A stretch of DNA of 64,000 nt from Bacteroidota bacterium (GCA_016868475.1 VGGU01000006.1:1-64000), one strand, 5' to 3'. Counted from the first letter of the stretch, positions 32,415-42,937 are shown. Notes: generated by a model from the letters alone, not told the origin. Program-made: numbers and translations.

Positions 32415-33076
32415 AAAAGCACGCAATAATCGTAGCTGGTGGTATCGGTGTGAGAATGGGAAGTACGCAACCAAAGCAATTTTTAGAAATAGCTGGCGAT
32501 CCTATCATCATACACACACTTCGGGCCTTTGTAGATGCTTTTTCAGATATTCAACTTACTGTAGTATTACCCATAAACTATTTTCAGGAAGGAGCTGTAT
32601 TAATAACCAGCAGATTTAATCATACAGTTCATTTTGTAACTGGTGGAGACACTCGTTTTCATTCTGTACAAAATGGACTAGCTACTGTAAAGGAACAGTC
32701 CATGGTTTTTGTACATGATGCGGTACGTTGTTTGGTGAGCACAGCTTTGATCAGATCTTGCTATGAGCATGCATTGGTGTCAGGTAGCGCGGTGCCTGTT
32801 TTACCTTCGAAAGACAGCATTAGGCTTATGGAGCAAGGAAAGCACCGTGTGGTAGACCGGGAAAAAGTACTGCTAGTGCAAACGCCTCAAGTTTTTCTCT
32901 CCAGTTTGATCCTGCCTGCTTTCAAAATTGCTTATGATCCCACTTTTACAGATGAAGCAACGGTGGTGGAAAAAACCGGACACGTAATTGGTTTTGTGGA
33001 AGGGGAGGATACTAATATTAAAATTACCCGACCCATTGATTTGCAAATTGCAGCCGATTGGCTGCAAGAAAAATAG
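32411..33076 (+). CDS. ispD: 2-C-methyl-D-erythritol 4-phosphate cytidylyltransferase
   Basis: IIVAGGIGVRMGSTQPKQFLEIAGDPII, VFVHDAVRCLVS, TDEATVVEKTG, EGEDTNIKITRPIDL. Confidence 0.92.
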   Translation: MKKHAIIVAGGIGVRMGSTQPKQFLEIAGDPIIIHTLRAFVDAFSDIQLTVVLPINYFQEGAVLITSRFNHTVHFVTGGDTRFHSVQNGLATVKEQSMVFVHDAVRCLVSTALIRSCYEHALVSGSAVPVLPSKDSIRLMEQGKHRVVDREKVLLVQTPQVFLSSLILPAFKIAYDPTFTDEATVVEKTGHVIGFVEGEDTNIKITRPIDLQIAADWLQEK

Positions 33077-33080
33077 TCAT

Positions 33081-34067
33081 CTAGCGACTAACCAACTGCT
33101 GGTTGATTTTCTCTAGTATTTGATGGGCTACGTCCATGGCAAGCATTCCATCAGTTTCTGAAACTAGGGTTCGCGAATTTTGCAAAATCGCATCTCTAAA
33201 TGAGGTGAGTTCCGCTTGAATAGCGTTGGAGGATGGGATTGTTGGGCTGGAAATAGCAATAGTCTTTACGCCTGCATGTGTATCTATGTCAAAAGTAAAG
33301 GCCTGCTCTTCTTCCTGTTCCCCTTTTAATTTAATGACTTCTGTTTTTTTATCTAGAAAGTCTATTCCGATATAGGCATCTTTTTGAAATAAACGAATCT
33401 TACGCATTTTTTTCATAGAGATTCTACTGCTGGTCAAATTGGCCACACATCCATTATGAAATTCTATTCGTACGTTGGCTATATCCGGCGTGTCTGTTAA
33501 AACGGCCACACCACTTGCAGAAATTTGTTTGATGTCACTATTTACCAAGCAAAGTATGATGTCTATATCGTGGATCATTAAGTCCAGGATCACACTTACT
33601 TCAGTGCCTCTTGGATTGAATTGAGCCAAGCGGTGCACTTCAATAAACATGGGTTGTAACGCAAGATCTTTGATAGCCAGAAACGCCGGATTGAATCGCT
33701 CCACATGTCCCACTTGTAATTTTACACCTGACTCACGGGTTAGGGCAACAATTTTTCTGGCCTCTTCCAAGGATGCAGCCAGTGGTTTTTCCACAAATAC
33801 ATGTTTCCCTTTGCGAATTGTTTTTTCGCACCACTCTAAATGATAGTTGGTTGGAGCTGTAACATCAATGGCATCGCAGGCATCAATTAGTTCTTCCCCA
33901 GATTCAAAAGAAGGGATGGAAAATTCTTGGGCAATAGTTGCAGCAGTTTCAGGGTTGGGATCATAAAAGCCAATCAAATCAACCTGTTCTATTTGTTTCC
34001 AATTAGACAAGTGGATTTTACCTAAATAGCCAGCACCAATTAGCCCTATCTTCAGATTTGTCCCCAT
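33081..34067 (-). CDS. Gfo/Idh/MocA family oxidoreductase
   Basis: KIGLIGAGYLGKIHLSNW, GKHVFVEKPLAASLEEARKIV, VGHVERFNPAF. Confidence 0.88.
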   Translation of the reverse strand: MGTNLKIGLIGAGYLGKIHLSNWKQIEQVDLIGFYDPNPETAATIAQEFSIPSFESGEELIDACDAIDVTAPTNYHLEWCEKTIRKGKHVFVEKPLAASLEEARKIVALTRESGVKLQVGHVERFNPAFLAIKDLALQPMFIEVHRLAQFNPRGTEVSVILDLMIHDIDIILCLVNSDIKQISASGVAVLTDTPDIANVRIEFHNGCVANLTSSRISMKKMRKIRLFQKDAYIGIDFLDKKTEVIKLKGEQEEEQAFTFDIDTHAGVKTIAISSPTIPSSNAIQAELTSFRDAILQNSRTLVSETDGMLAMDVAHQILEKINQQLVSR

Positions 34068-34077
34068 AGTAAATAAA

Positions 34078-34105
34078 AACCCCGGTATTTTGCTACCGGG
34101 GTTGT
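34078..34105. terminator. Hairpin terminator for tRNA-Asp / upstream of the oxidoreductase
   Basis: AACCCCGGTA-ttttgc-TACCGGGGTT. Confidence 0.7.
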
Positions 34106-34115
34106 CCAGTTTTTG

Positions 34116-34189
34116 CGGACCGGACGGGACTCGAACCCGCGACCTCCGCCGTGACAGGGCGGCATTCTAACCAACTGAACTACCGATCC
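34116..34189 (-). tRNA. tRNA-Asp (GTC)
   Basis: Reverse complement GGATCGGTAGTTCAG...CCGCC-CTGTCAC-GGCGG...GGGTTCGAGTCCCGTCCGGTCC-G. Confidence 0.95.
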
Positions 34190-34209
34190 GTTTCCCGATT
34201 TTGGGAGGG

Positions 34210-34241
34210 CAAAGATAGCGTTGGGTCCCTTTTATTCCAAA
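34210..34241 (-). promoter_or_regulatory. Promoter for tRNA-Asp (TTTG-N20-TATCTTTG, minus strand)
   Basis: Plus-strand CAAAGATA (34210-34217) and CAAA (34238-34241). Confidence 0.6.
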
Positions 34242-34333
34242 TCAATTTTGGCTTTATACACTCCGGGCTTTTAGAATTCCCATGGCCGTCAATTCCCGCA
34301 ATATCTGTAATTTCGGCCCTCACTACCAACTCC

Positions 34334-35302
34334 ATGCCAGCAAACAATAACCGACAATTTATTGAGTTTGAACAACCCCTCAAAGAGATTATTGAAGAGA
34401 TCAATGAGCTGGAGCAAAAATCTGCAAAGGGTAAAGTTGACTACACTGAGGTAATTGAGAAATTAAATCAACAGTTGCTTGAGAAAAGAAGTGAGTTAAC
34501 AAAGAATTTAAGCAGTTGGCAACGCGTACAATTAAGCAGACATCCCGACAGGCCTTATACGCTCAAGTATATTGAAAAAATGACCAGCAATTTCATTGAA
34601 TTGTATGGCGACCGTAACGTAAAGGATGATAAAGCCATGGTAGGTGGATTTGCCTCGCTTGATGGGGAGACTGTGATGTTTATTGGCCAACAGAAAGGCA
34701 TTAACACCAAAACCAGACAGCTTCGAAACTTTGGAATGGCCAATCCTGAAGGGTACCGAAAGGCATTGCGTTTGATGAGACTGGCAGAGAAATTTAATAA
34801 ACCCATTGTAGCATTGATAGACACGCCCGGTGCTTTTCCGGGGCTGGAAGCAGAGGAAAGAGGCCAGGGAGAGGCCATTGCACGCAACATCTATGAAATG
34901 ATCCGGCTCAAAGTTCCAGTGATCTGTGTAATCATTGGAGAGGGAGCAAGTGGTGGAGCGCTTGGTATTGGCGTGGGCGACCGTGTTTATATGATGGAAA
35001 ATACCTGGTACAGCGTAATTAGTCCAGAGAGTTGTTCTTCCATTTTATGGAGAAGTTGGGATAAAAAAGAAATTGCAGCAGAACAACTTCGGTTAACCGC
35101 AGATCGAATGCTTGAGTTTGGATTAATAGATGGAATTATTCCAGAACCAGCCGGAGGGGCGCATTGGGATTATAATCAAGCTGCTCGACAACTTAAAGAT
35201 TTTTTGATTCCGGTTTTGAGATCTCTGCGTGAAGTTCCAGCTGAGAAAAGAGTGCTGGACCGAATTGAGAAATTTGGACAAATGGGATTTTGGGAAGAGT
35301 AG
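34334..35302 (+). CDS. accA: Acetyl-CoA carboxylase carboxyltransferase subunit alpha
   Basis: [56 protein letters not shown]. The ORF start 34151 overlaps tRNA-Asp, so ATG 34334 is preferred. Confidence 0.96.
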   Translation: MPANNNRQFIEFEQPLKEIIEEINELEQKSAKGKVDYTEVIEKLNQQLLEKRSELTKNLSSWQRVQLSRHPDRPYTLKYIEKMTSNFIELYGDRNVKDDKAMVGGFASLDGETVMFIGQQKGINTKTRQLRNFGMANPEGYRKALRLMRLAEKFNKPIVALIDTPGAFPGLEAEERGQGEAIARNIYEMIRLKVPVICVIIGEGASGGALGIGVGDRVYMMENTWYSVISPESCSSILWRSWDKKEIAAEQLRLTADRMLEFGLIDGIIPEPAGGAHWDYNQAARQLKDFLIPVLRSLREVPAEKRVLDRIEKFGQMGFWEE

Positions 35303-35328
35303 TAGATTATTTTTTACTAGTAGCAATC

Positions 35329-36225
35329 ATGAATCTTCAACATACTTTTAGCGGGACAGGTATCGCAATCATAACTCCATTTACAGAGGAGGGCGCCATT
35401 GATTGGGCAGATTTTAAAAGATGTCTGGATTTTTGGATGGAGGGTGGAGTGGAATACCTGGTTGTGCTAGGAACCACAGGCGAAAGTGCCACTATTCACG
35501 GAGACGAAAAGCAAGCTATTTTCACTTTTGTTCAGCAACACACAGCGGGGCGCATACCACTTGTTGCCGGAATTGGTGGTAATGACACGCAAGAGGTTAT
35601 TCATGCATTAACTCATTTTGATTTGACAGGTTATACTGCTATTTTATCAGTAAGCCCATACTACAATAAGCCCAATCAAGAGGGTATATTTCAACATTAT
35701 AAACTCATCGATCAATACACCCCACTTCCTATCATTATTTACAACGTTCCAGGAAGAACGGGGCAGTCCATGACAGTAGCCACTCAACTTCGCATTGCTA
35801 AAGAATGTAAATCCGTTTTTGCCACTAAAGAAGCCAGCGGAAACATGGATCTGATCATGCAACTTTTGAGAGATAAGCCTGCCGATTTTATGGTTATCAG
35901 CGGGGATGATCCCATTACTTTACCAATGATTGCAACAGGTGCCAGTGGTGTTATCTCTGTTGTAGCTAACGCGTTTCCAAAAGAATTTTCAAACATGGTT
36001 CGCTATTGTTTGGCAGGTGATTTTGAAAAAGCACGTCCACTTCACAATAAGTATTTGGAGATGATTGCTGCCCTGTTTACAGAAGGTAGCCCGGCTGGAA
36101 TCAAGGCGGTGATGTCAATGATGGGATTGTGTAAGAATAAATTTCGTTTGCCTGTATGGCCGGTTAGTCAAACTCATCAAGAAAAAATAAAGACCTTGTT
36201 GGATAAAATTGGTCACACTTCCTAA
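35329..36225 (+). CDS. dapA: 4-hydroxy-tetrahydrodipicolinate synthase
   Basis: GTGIAIITPF, VLGTTGESATIHGDEK, YNVPGRTGQSM, FATKEASGNMDLI. Confidence 0.95.
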   Translation: MNLQHTFSGTGIAIITPFTEEGAIDWADFKRCLDFWMEGGVEYLVVLGTTGESATIHGDEKQAIFTFVQQHTAGRIPLVAGIGGNDTQEVIHALTHFDLTGYTAILSVSPYYNKPNQEGIFQHYKLIDQYTPLPIIIYNVPGRTGQSMTVATQLRIAKECKSVFATKEASGNMDLIMQLLRDKPADFMVISGDDPITLPMIATGASGVISVVANAFPKEFSNMVRYCLAGDFEKARPLHNKYLEMIAALFTEGSPAGIKAVMSMMGLCKNKFRLPVWPVSQTHQEKIKTLLDKIGHTS

Positions 36226-36252
36226 AGCAGTGATTTCCCAGCACAGTTGTGG

Positions 36253-36651
36253 TCAATTGTAGGAGTCGTTCATCAACTCACGCTCGATTTCCTCCATTTG
36301 TAAAATATCCCATGCTTCACTTTCTGTGGGGGTAATATTCATCATTTCATATACTCCGGCTTCAATAAGGGCTCCTTCTACGTCGGGATGTATTCCGCAG
36401 TAAACAAAAGAATGTTGTTGGGCATAAAATTCTTTTTGAATGTTTGCCAGGAGCTGGGGAACACCTTTTTCAATTTTTTCTACTGCTGACAGGACTACCA
36501 CCAGGTGGGTCAGGGCCTCAGCCGAGGAACTGTCAGCTTCATGCCCTTTTTTGAGAATTTCCAATAATTCAACTGCCAACATTGCAGTTAAATGAGGTTC
36601 CAAAATACTCACCACTTTAAATCGCTCTTTGGTATCAATTTTGATTTTCAT
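36253..36651 (-). CDS. STAS-domain-like protein (anti-anti-sigma-factor type fold)
   Basis: MKIKIDTKERFKVVSILEPHLTAMLAVELLEIL...FVYCGIHPDVEGALIEAGVYEMMNITPTESEAWDILQMEEIERELM. Confidence 0.6.
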   Translation of the reverse strand: MKIKIDTKERFKVVSILEPHLTAMLAVELLEILKKGHEADSSSAEALTHLVVVLSAVEKIEKGVPQLLANIQKEFYAQQHSFVYCGIHPDVEGALIEAGVYEMMNITPTESEAWDILQMEEIERELMNDSYN

Positions 36652-36754
36652 AGACCGTGTTCGGGATTGGTTTATTAACAGGGGTTTATAACTGGCCCAA
36701 TGCCCTTCCCGAAATTATTCGTTAATATTGTAACAACAGTAATATTTCAGTAAA

Positions 36755-39289
36755 ATGGACAGTAATTTTTCGAATCAGGTCAAGGAAATAATCTCCTATA
36801 GTAGGGAGGAAGCACTGCGTTTGGGAAATGATTTCATTGGAACTGAGCATTTGCTCTTAGGAATGATTCGCGAAGGGGAAAACACTGCCGTGCGGATCCT
36901 AAAGAGCTTTAACGTGGACATTTACGAACTCCGCAAAGAGATTGAATTAGCGGTTAAGGATAAGACGGGAAAAAATGTTGCTAATATTAATTCACTGCCT
37001 CTGACCAAGCAAGCCGAAAAAGTTATTCGGGTTACAGTGCTTGAGGCAAAAGCCTTAAAAAGCAACACCGTTGAAACAGAGCATTTGATGCTTTCTATTT
37101 TAAAGAACAAAGAAAATATTGCCACACAAATCCTCAATCAATTTGATGTGGACTATGATCTATTCCGTCAGGAGTTGGGTATTGTAAAATCAAATGAACC
37201 TCGTGCAGAATTTCCTGAGGAAAGTGAAGAAGAGTTTGAAGAAGAAAAAAAATCTAGTTCTTTAAAACCCACTCCTAAGGCTGGAAGCAGTTCCAAAAGC
37301 AAAACACCAGTGTTGGATAATTTTGGACGCGATATTACCCGTATGGCGGAGATGGGCACACTGGATCCTATTGTAGGCCGGGAAAAGGAAATTGAAAGAG
37401 TGTCTCAAATTCTCTCTCGTCGAAAGAAAAACAACCCTATTCTGATTGGGGAGCCAGGGGTAGGTAAAACAGCTATTGTTGAAGGATTGGCCATTCGGGT
37501 TGTGCAACGTAAAGTATCTCGCGTACTTTTTGACAAACGAGTAATTTCACTTGACCTAGCGGCTTTAGTGGCCGGAACAAAATACCGTGGTCAATTTGAA
37601 GAACGGATGAAGGCCATCATGAACGAACTAGAGAAAAACCGTGATGTGATCCTGTTCATAGACGAACTACACACCATTGTTGGGGCTGGTGGTGCCAGTG
37701 GATCTCTTGACGCCAGCAATATTTTCAAACCTGCTTTAGCCAGGGGCGAACTCCAATGCATTGGTGCATCTACCTTGGATGAGTATCGTATGCATATTGA
37801 AAAAGACGGAGCCTTGGATCGTAGATTCCAAAAAGTGATCATTGATCCGCCCAGTATGGAAGATACCATTCAGATTTTGAATAATATCAAGAGTAAATAC
37901 GAAGATTATCACAATGTAAACTATGATCAACAAGCTATTGATGCTTGTGTAAAACTCAGTGACCGTTACATTACAGATCGTTTGTTGCCTGACAAGGCCA
38001 TTGATGTATTGGATGAAGTGGGAGCCAGAGTGCATTTAAAGAATATCAATGTGCCTGTTTCTATCACAGAGCTGGAGCAGAAAATTGAAGAGGTTAAAGT
38101 GGAAAAGAACAAAGTGGTTAAGAGTCAAAAATTTGAAGAGGCTGCCTCACTTCGTGATACAGAGAAAAAATTGCAGGAGGAGTTGGAAAGAGCAAAAGGT
38201 GAGTGGGAAGAGGAAAGCAAGCATAAGAAGTTTCCAATTGGCGAGGAAGATATTGCTGAAGTAGTCAGCATGATGACAGGCATTCCGGTCAAGCGAATGG
38301 TACAGGCGGAAACGGAAAAGCTACGTCGCATGGCAGATGATATGGGAGGCATGGTTGTTGGTCAGGATGAGGTCATTCAAAAGGTGGTGAAGGCTATTCA
38401 ACGTAACCGCATTGGATTAAAAGATCCCAAAAAACCTATTGGTACGTTTATCTTTTTGGGACCTACCGGTGTAGGTAAAACAGAGCTTGCTCGGGCACTT
38501 GCCAGACATTTATTCGATTCAGAAGAATCGCTGATCCGAATAGATATGAGTGAGTACATGGAAAAATTTACCGTAAGCCGTTTAATTGGGGCGCCTCCAG
38601 GTTATGTGGGTTATGAAGAAGGGGGGCAATTAACAGAAAGGGTCAGACGGAAACCTTATAGTGTAATCCTGCTGGATGAAATTGAAAAAGCACACCCGGA
38701 TATCTATAATATTTTATTGCAGGTATTGGACGATGGCCTTTTAACAGATGGCTTAGGACGAAAAGTTGATTTCAAGAATACGTTAATTATCATGACCTCC
38801 AATATCGGGGTAAGACAATTAAAAGATTTTGGAACCGGTGTTGGATTTACCACCAGTGCAAAAATGGAATCGGCGGATGAGGCCAATAAGGCTGTAATTG
38901 AAAAAGCATTAAAGAAAACATTTTCGCCGGAGTTCCTAAACCGAATTGATGATGTGATTATTTTCAATAGCTTAACAAGAGAGAACATTTTCAATATTAT
39001 TGATATCCTGATGAAAGGAGTTATGAAGCGATTGACTAACCTTGGGTTTAGTTTAGAGCTTACCGAAAAAGCCAAAAGCTTTTTAGCGGACAAAGGATAC
39101 GATGTTCAGTTTGGAGCAAGACCTTTACACCGAGCTATTCAAAAGTATTTAGAAGATCCACTGGCTGAGGAAATTCTGAATCTAAATGTCAAGGAAGGAG
39201 ATGTATTGGTAGCTGATACCGATGAGGAGCAAACAAAATTATTCTTTTCTTATAAGGAAAGAGCATCTACGCCTACTCAGGCGTCTTAA
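36755..39289 (+). CDS. clpC: ATP-dependent Clp protease ATP-binding subunit ClpC-like
   Basis: Clp N repeats, [15 protein letters not shown] and [15 protein letters not shown] Walker A motifs, UVR-like coiled coil. Confidence 0.95.
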   Translation: MDSNFSNQVKEIISYSREEALRLGNDFIGTEHLLLGMIREGENTAVRILKSFNVDIYELRKEIELAVKDKTGKNVANINSLPLTKQAEKVIRVTVLEAKALKSNTVETEHLMLSILKNKENIATQILNQFDVDYDLFRQELGIVKSNEPRAEFPEESEEEFEEEKKSSSLKPTPKAGSSSKSKTPVLDNFGRDITRMAEMGTLDPIVGREKEIERVSQILSRRKKNNPILIGEPGVGKTAIVEGLAIRVVQRKVSRVLFDKRVISLDLAALVAGTKYRGQFEERMKAIMNELEKNRDVILFIDELHTIVGAGGASGSLDASNIFKPALARGELQCIGASTLDEYRMHIEKDGALDRRFQKVIIDPPSMEDTIQILNNIKSKYEDYHNVNYDQQAIDACVKLSDRYITDRLLPDKAIDVLDEVGARVHLKNINVPVSITELEQKIEEVKVEKNKVVKSQKFEEAASLRDTEKKLQEELERAKGEWEEESKHKKFPIGEEDIAEVVSMMTGIPVKRMVQAETEKLRRMADDMGGMVVGQDEVIQKVVKAIQRNRIGLKDPKKPIGTFIFLGPTGVGKTELARALARHLFDSEESLIRIDMSEYMEKFTVSRLIGAPPGYVGYEEGGQLTERVRRKPYSVILLDEIEKAHPDIYNILLQVLDDGLLTDGLGRKVDFKNTLIIMTSNIGVRQLKDFGTGVGFTTSAKMESADEANKAVIEKALKKTFSPEFLNRIDDVIIFNSLTRENIFNIIDILMKGVMKRLTNLGFSLELTEKAKSFLADKGYDVQFGARPLHRAIQKYLEDPLAEEILNLNVKEGDVLVADTDEEQTKLFFSYKERASTPTQAS

Positions 39290-39295
39290 TTGACA

Positions 39296-39979
39296 ATGCC
39301 TGAAAAAAAAATTATTATAACCCTGGATGGGTGGTCTGGATGTGGCAAGAGTACACTAGCTAAAGCAATGGCAAAGGCATTAGGGTATGTTTTTGTAGAT
39401 AGCGGGGCTATGTATCGCGCTATCACACTTTATTTTATCCGCAATCAGGTTGATATTGCTGACAGTGTGGCTATAGAAAAGGCATTAGCTCAGATTCAGC
39501 TGCAATTTATTTTCGACTCTGCAAAAGGTTCCAGTGATATTTTAATGAATGGCGAAAATGTGGAAGACTTGATCAGAGAAATGGATGTGGCTTCTCGTGT
39601 CAGCGAAGTAGCGGCAATAGCCAGGGTGCGTCAGTTTGCTGTTCAACAGCAACAACGGTTAGGCGAGAAAAAGGGGATCGTAATGGATGGTAGAGACATT
39701 GGTACAGTGGTGTTTCCCCAAGCGGAATTAAAAATATTTATGACCGCAGATAAAGAAATCCGTGTACAAAGAAGACTAAAAGAGTTTAAAGAAAAAAATT
39801 CAGCCCTCACAGCAGAGATGATTCGCCAAAATCTTGAACAGCGCGATTATTTGGATTCCAATAGGGCAGAAAGTCCCTTGCGTCAAGCCAAAGATGCAAG
39901 AGTACTTGACAATTCTTCCCTTAGCCCCGAACAACAATTAACACTGGCCATGGACTGGGTTAGGGAAATAATTGGTTAG
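39296..39979 (+). CDS. cmk: Cytidylate kinase
   Basis: ITLDGWSGCGKSTLAKAMAKALGYVFVDSGAMYRAI, MDGRDIGTVVFPQAELKIFMTAD. Confidence 0.95.
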   Translation: MPEKKIIITLDGWSGCGKSTLAKAMAKALGYVFVDSGAMYRAITLYFIRNQVDIADSVAIEKALAQIQLQFIFDSAKGSSDILMNGENVEDLIREMDVASRVSEVAAIARVRQFAVQQQQRLGEKKGIVMDGRDIGTVVFPQAELKIFMTADKEIRVQRRLKEFKEKNSALTAEMIRQNLEQRDYLDSNRAESPLRQAKDARVLDNSSLSPEQQLTLAMDWVREIIG

Positions 39980-39993
39980 GCAAATCGAAACGA

Positions 39994-40740
39994 TTAAATC
40001 CTTCTTTTTATCCCAATTAGTTCTACCTCAAATACAAGCATGGAACCGCCTGGGATAGACATATAATCATGCTCTCCGTATCCAAGCTGATAAGGAATAT
40101 AAAATTTATACTTGGCGCCTAATTGCATGAGTTGAAGACCTTCGGTCCAACCTTTTATTACCCCATTAAGTGGAAAGCTGATCGGATGATCACGGTCGTA
40201 AGAATTATCAAATCCTTTTCCGTCAATAAATGTTCCTTTGTAGTGACAGGTTACTGTATCTGTAGCTGCTGGGCTTTCGCCATCACCGGCAGTGATGATT
40301 TCGTACTGAAGCCCACTCTCTGTGGTAATTACGCCGGCTCTTTTTTTATTCTCTGCTAAAAACTTCTCCCCGGCTTCTTTGTTTAGTTTTGATTTTTCAT
40401 TTTGTAATCGTGTCATATAATTGTTTAAAAGGGTGTTTGAACTATTATTATCCAATAGGGTGGGGCCGCCATTCAGCAAATCATTAACCGCAGTCCCTAA
40501 TAAATTACCATTTACTTTTGACACACCTTGCGATTGATAATAGTAAGCAAGACTTATGCCCAACGCATAACTTACGGAGTCGATTTCGTTTTTCAGGACA
40601 GGCACTGCTGGTTTAACAACAACTGGTTTACTTGTAGTAGGAGTTGCTTTTTTTACAGGGGCAGCTGCAGTGGGCTTTTGTGTTTGTCCGTTGGCTATAA
40701 CATAGCTGAAAAACAAGATCGTAAAAAGTGTTTTTTTCAT
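39994..40740 (-). CDS. FKBP-type peptidyl-prolyl cis-trans isomerase (secreted)
   Basis: Signal peptide, Mip/FkpA-like N-domain, VTCHYKGTFIDGKGFDNSYDRDHPISFPLNGVIKGWTEGLQLM. Confidence 0.9.
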   Translation of the reverse strand: MKKTLFTILFFSYVIANGQTQKPTAAAPVKKATPTTSKPVVVKPAVPVLKNEIDSVSYALGISLAYYYQSQGVSKVNGNLLGTAVNDLLNGGPTLLDNNSSNTLLNNYMTRLQNEKSKLNKEAGEKFLAENKKRAGVITTESGLQYEIITAGDGESPAATDTVTCHYKGTFIDGKGFDNSYDRDHPISFPLNGVIKGWTEGLQLMQLGAKYKFYIPYQLGYGEHDYMSIPGGSMLVFEVELIGIKRRI

Positions 40741-40757
40741 AGTTAAAGAGGTGTGTG

Positions 40758-40811
40758 CAAAGGTAATGGCTCGAGGTTAAAATAGCACCAGGCAGAAAGC
40801 AATTACCTTTG
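40758..40811. promoter_or_regulatory. Divergent -7 elements: FKBP gene (minus, 40758-40765) and thioesterase gene (plus, 40804-40811)
   Basis: CAAAGGTA (reverse complement TACCTTTG) and TACCTTTG; the latter ends 4 nt before the ATG at 40816. Confidence 0.5.
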
Positions 40812-40815
40812 TTAA

Positions 40816-41250
40816 ATGGAATATAAATTGCCACTTCAACTTCGTTGGGCAGATATTGATGCCAACCTTCATGTACGACACTCCGTTTATTACGACTGGG
40901 CTGCCCTTTGCCGAATTTCCTTTATGCAGGAAAAAGGGCTGACAGATTTGGTATATCACCAATTTAATTTAGGCCCTATACTGCTTAGAGAGGAGTGCCG
41001 ATTTAGACGAGAAATCAGCATGGGAGATGCTATTTCAATTGACTTGCAATTAGTAGCAGCGCGCAAGGATTTTTCCAGATGGACCATACAACACACTATT
41101 TGGAAATCTACAGATATTGAGGCCGGGCGTTTAACCGTTGAGGGAGCATTTATTGACCTTCAACTCAGAAAGCTTTCCGTTCCGTCAGCTATCATACAGG
41201 CTGTTTTTGAGCAAATGCCCAGAGCTGCTGCTTTCCAATGGTCTAACTAG
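40816..41250 (+). CDS. Acyl-CoA thioesterase, hotdog fold (4HBT-like)
   Basis: LRWADIDANLHVRHSVYYDWAALCRISFMQEKGL...EECRFRREISMGDAISI. Confidence 0.75.
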   Translation: MEYKLPLQLRWADIDANLHVRHSVYYDWAALCRISFMQEKGLTDLVYHQFNLGPILLREECRFRREISMGDAISIDLQLVAARKDFSRWTIQHTIWKSTDIEAGRLTVEGAFIDLQLRKLSVPSAIIQAVFEQMPRAAAFQWSN

Positions 41251-41253
41251 TCA

Positions 41254-41955
41254 CTAGGTAGGGGCATCATTGCTAAAGTGGCTATTTACTCGATAGCGTA
41301 AATTGATGGCCTTACCCACATACACTACTTTGTTTTTTTTATCATGGAAATAATAAACACCCGGTTTGGTAGGAAGCTGATCAAAATCTGTGCGGGGAAC
41401 ATGAGGCGGAAGTATCCATTCTTTTGAACTTCTTTTTAAACTTTTTCCGATGTGATTTTGTGTATCCTCATGCAATAATTTTTTAAAAAGCGCAACTGTT
41501 GCAGCGGTATCTCCACCCGCACGGTGTCTGTTTTCTAGTAGTATGCCTAAGGATCTACAAAGCTTACCCAAACTGTAAGAAGGGTATCCCGGTAATATTT
41601 GGCGGCTCAATCGAACGGTACATAATTTAGCACAGTTCAAATCAAATCCTGCTGCTTTAAGTTGTGCTTTGACAAAAGAGTAGTCAAACTGCACATTATG
41701 AGCCACAAAAATCTGGCCTTGAAGCAAGTTGTACACGCGCTCTGCAATGGAAGCAAATGGGGGAGCATTAACAACCATTTCATTGGTAATGCCAGTCATT
41801 TGTTGAATAAAGGGTGGTATGGGTTGCAAAGGATTGATCAACGATTCAAAAACCGCTACTACTTCAATCCCGTCAAAAACATGAATGGCAATCTCGGTGA
41901 TCCCATTTGCCTCTGCATAGGAGCCAGTAGTTTCAATATCTACAATTGCGTACAT
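41254..41955 (-). CDS. DnaQ-like 3'-5' exonuclease with a truncated C-terminal GIY-YIG domain
   Basis: IVDIETTGSYAEANGITEIAI, VAHNVQFDYSFVKAQL, NRHRAGGDTAAT; then LPTKPGVYYFHDKKNKVVYVGKAINLRYRVNSHFSNDAPT-stop. Confidence 0.8.
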   Translation of the reverse strand: MYAIVDIETTGSYAEANGITEIAIHVFDGIEVVAVFESLINPLQPIPPFIQQMTGITNEMVVNAPPFASIAERVYNLLQGQIFVAHNVQFDYSFVKAQLKAAGFDLNCAKLCTVRLSRQILPGYPSYSLGKLCRSLGILLENRHRAGGDTAATVALFKKLLHEDTQNHIGKSLKRSSKEWILPPHVPRTDFDQLPTKPGVYYFHDKKNKVVYVGKAINLRYRVNSHFSNDAPT

Positions 41956-42007
41956 ACAATACGCTAAATTCGCTAAAAATTAAGTGGTGTTTGAGGCAAA
42001 ATTGGAA

Positions 42008-42937
42008 ATGTTTCGCAACCGGTTGGAAAAGGTTAATCGCCATTTGAGCAAATTGGCCAGAAGGAAAAATATTGAGGCATACCGTATTTACGATCATGAT
42101 CTTCCTGAGTTTCCTTTCTGCGTTGAAAGATATGGAAGCCATATTTGTCTGTCCGAATACAAAAGAAAACACGGAATGGATCCGGACTTTCATAGTTCCT
42201 GGATGCAAGCCTGCTTGCAAATTATCAATGCCGTATTGCAGGTGCCTCTTGAAAATATTCATAGCAGAGTTAGGCAACGCAAGTTGGGAAGACAGGGGCA
42301 GTATCAGAAATCAGAAAGGGAAGAAGAAAATGAATTTTTTAAAATAGCTGAAAATGGGTTGTGGTTTTGGGTTAACCTGGATGAATACCTGGATACAGGA
42401 CTTTTTCTGGATCATCGAGATACCAGACAATTGGTACGGGAACAATGCGCGCAAAAGCGCATGTTAAATCTGTTTGCCTATACGGGTTCCTTTTCTGTAT
42501 ACGCTGCTGCAGGTGGGGCGAGTTTGGTAACCACTGTTGATCTGTCTAACACCTATCTGGATTGGGCTAAGCGAAACATGCAAAGCAATGGATTTGAGGG
42601 CCCGGCTTATCAATTTGAAAGAGCCGATGTCAAGCAATGGTTGGAACAACTTCCAGCAAATAGCTATGATGTAATTGTAATGGATCCACCTACATTCAGT
42701 AATAGCAAACGTATGAACGATGTGTTGGACTTACAGGTTGATCATGTACAGCTTATTCGTGCATGCATTCGATCATTATCTCCAACAGGAGTTTTATTTT
42801 TCAGTACCAATTATAGGGGGTTCAGATTAGATGCGGAAGCATTAAGTGACCTTAACGTAAAGGACATTACAAGATTAACTACACCCTTTGATTTTGAAGG
42901 AAAGCTAAACCGGTTGTGTTTTAGCATTCGCCCATAA
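42008..42937 (+). CDS. Class I SAM-dependent methyltransferase, RlmK/RlmI-like 23S rRNA methyltransferase
   Basis: MLNLFAYTGSFSVYAAAGGASLVTTVDLSNTYLDWAKRNM, VIVMDPPTFSNSKRM. ATG 42008 is an alternative to GTG 41984. Confidence 0.8.
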   Translation: MFRNRLEKVNRHLSKLARRKNIEAYRIYDHDLPEFPFCVERYGSHICLSEYKRKHGMDPDFHSSWMQACLQIINAVLQVPLENIHSRVRQRKLGRQGQYQKSEREEENEFFKIAENGLWFWVNLDEYLDTGLFLDHRDTRQLVREQCAQKRMLNLFAYTGSFSVYAAAGGASLVTTVDLSNTYLDWAKRNMQSNGFEGPAYQFERADVKQWLEQLPANSYDVIVMDPPTFSNSKRMNDVLDLQVDHVQLIRACIRSLSPTGVLFFSTNYRGFRLDAEALSDLNVKDITRLTTPFDFEGKLNRLCFSIRP

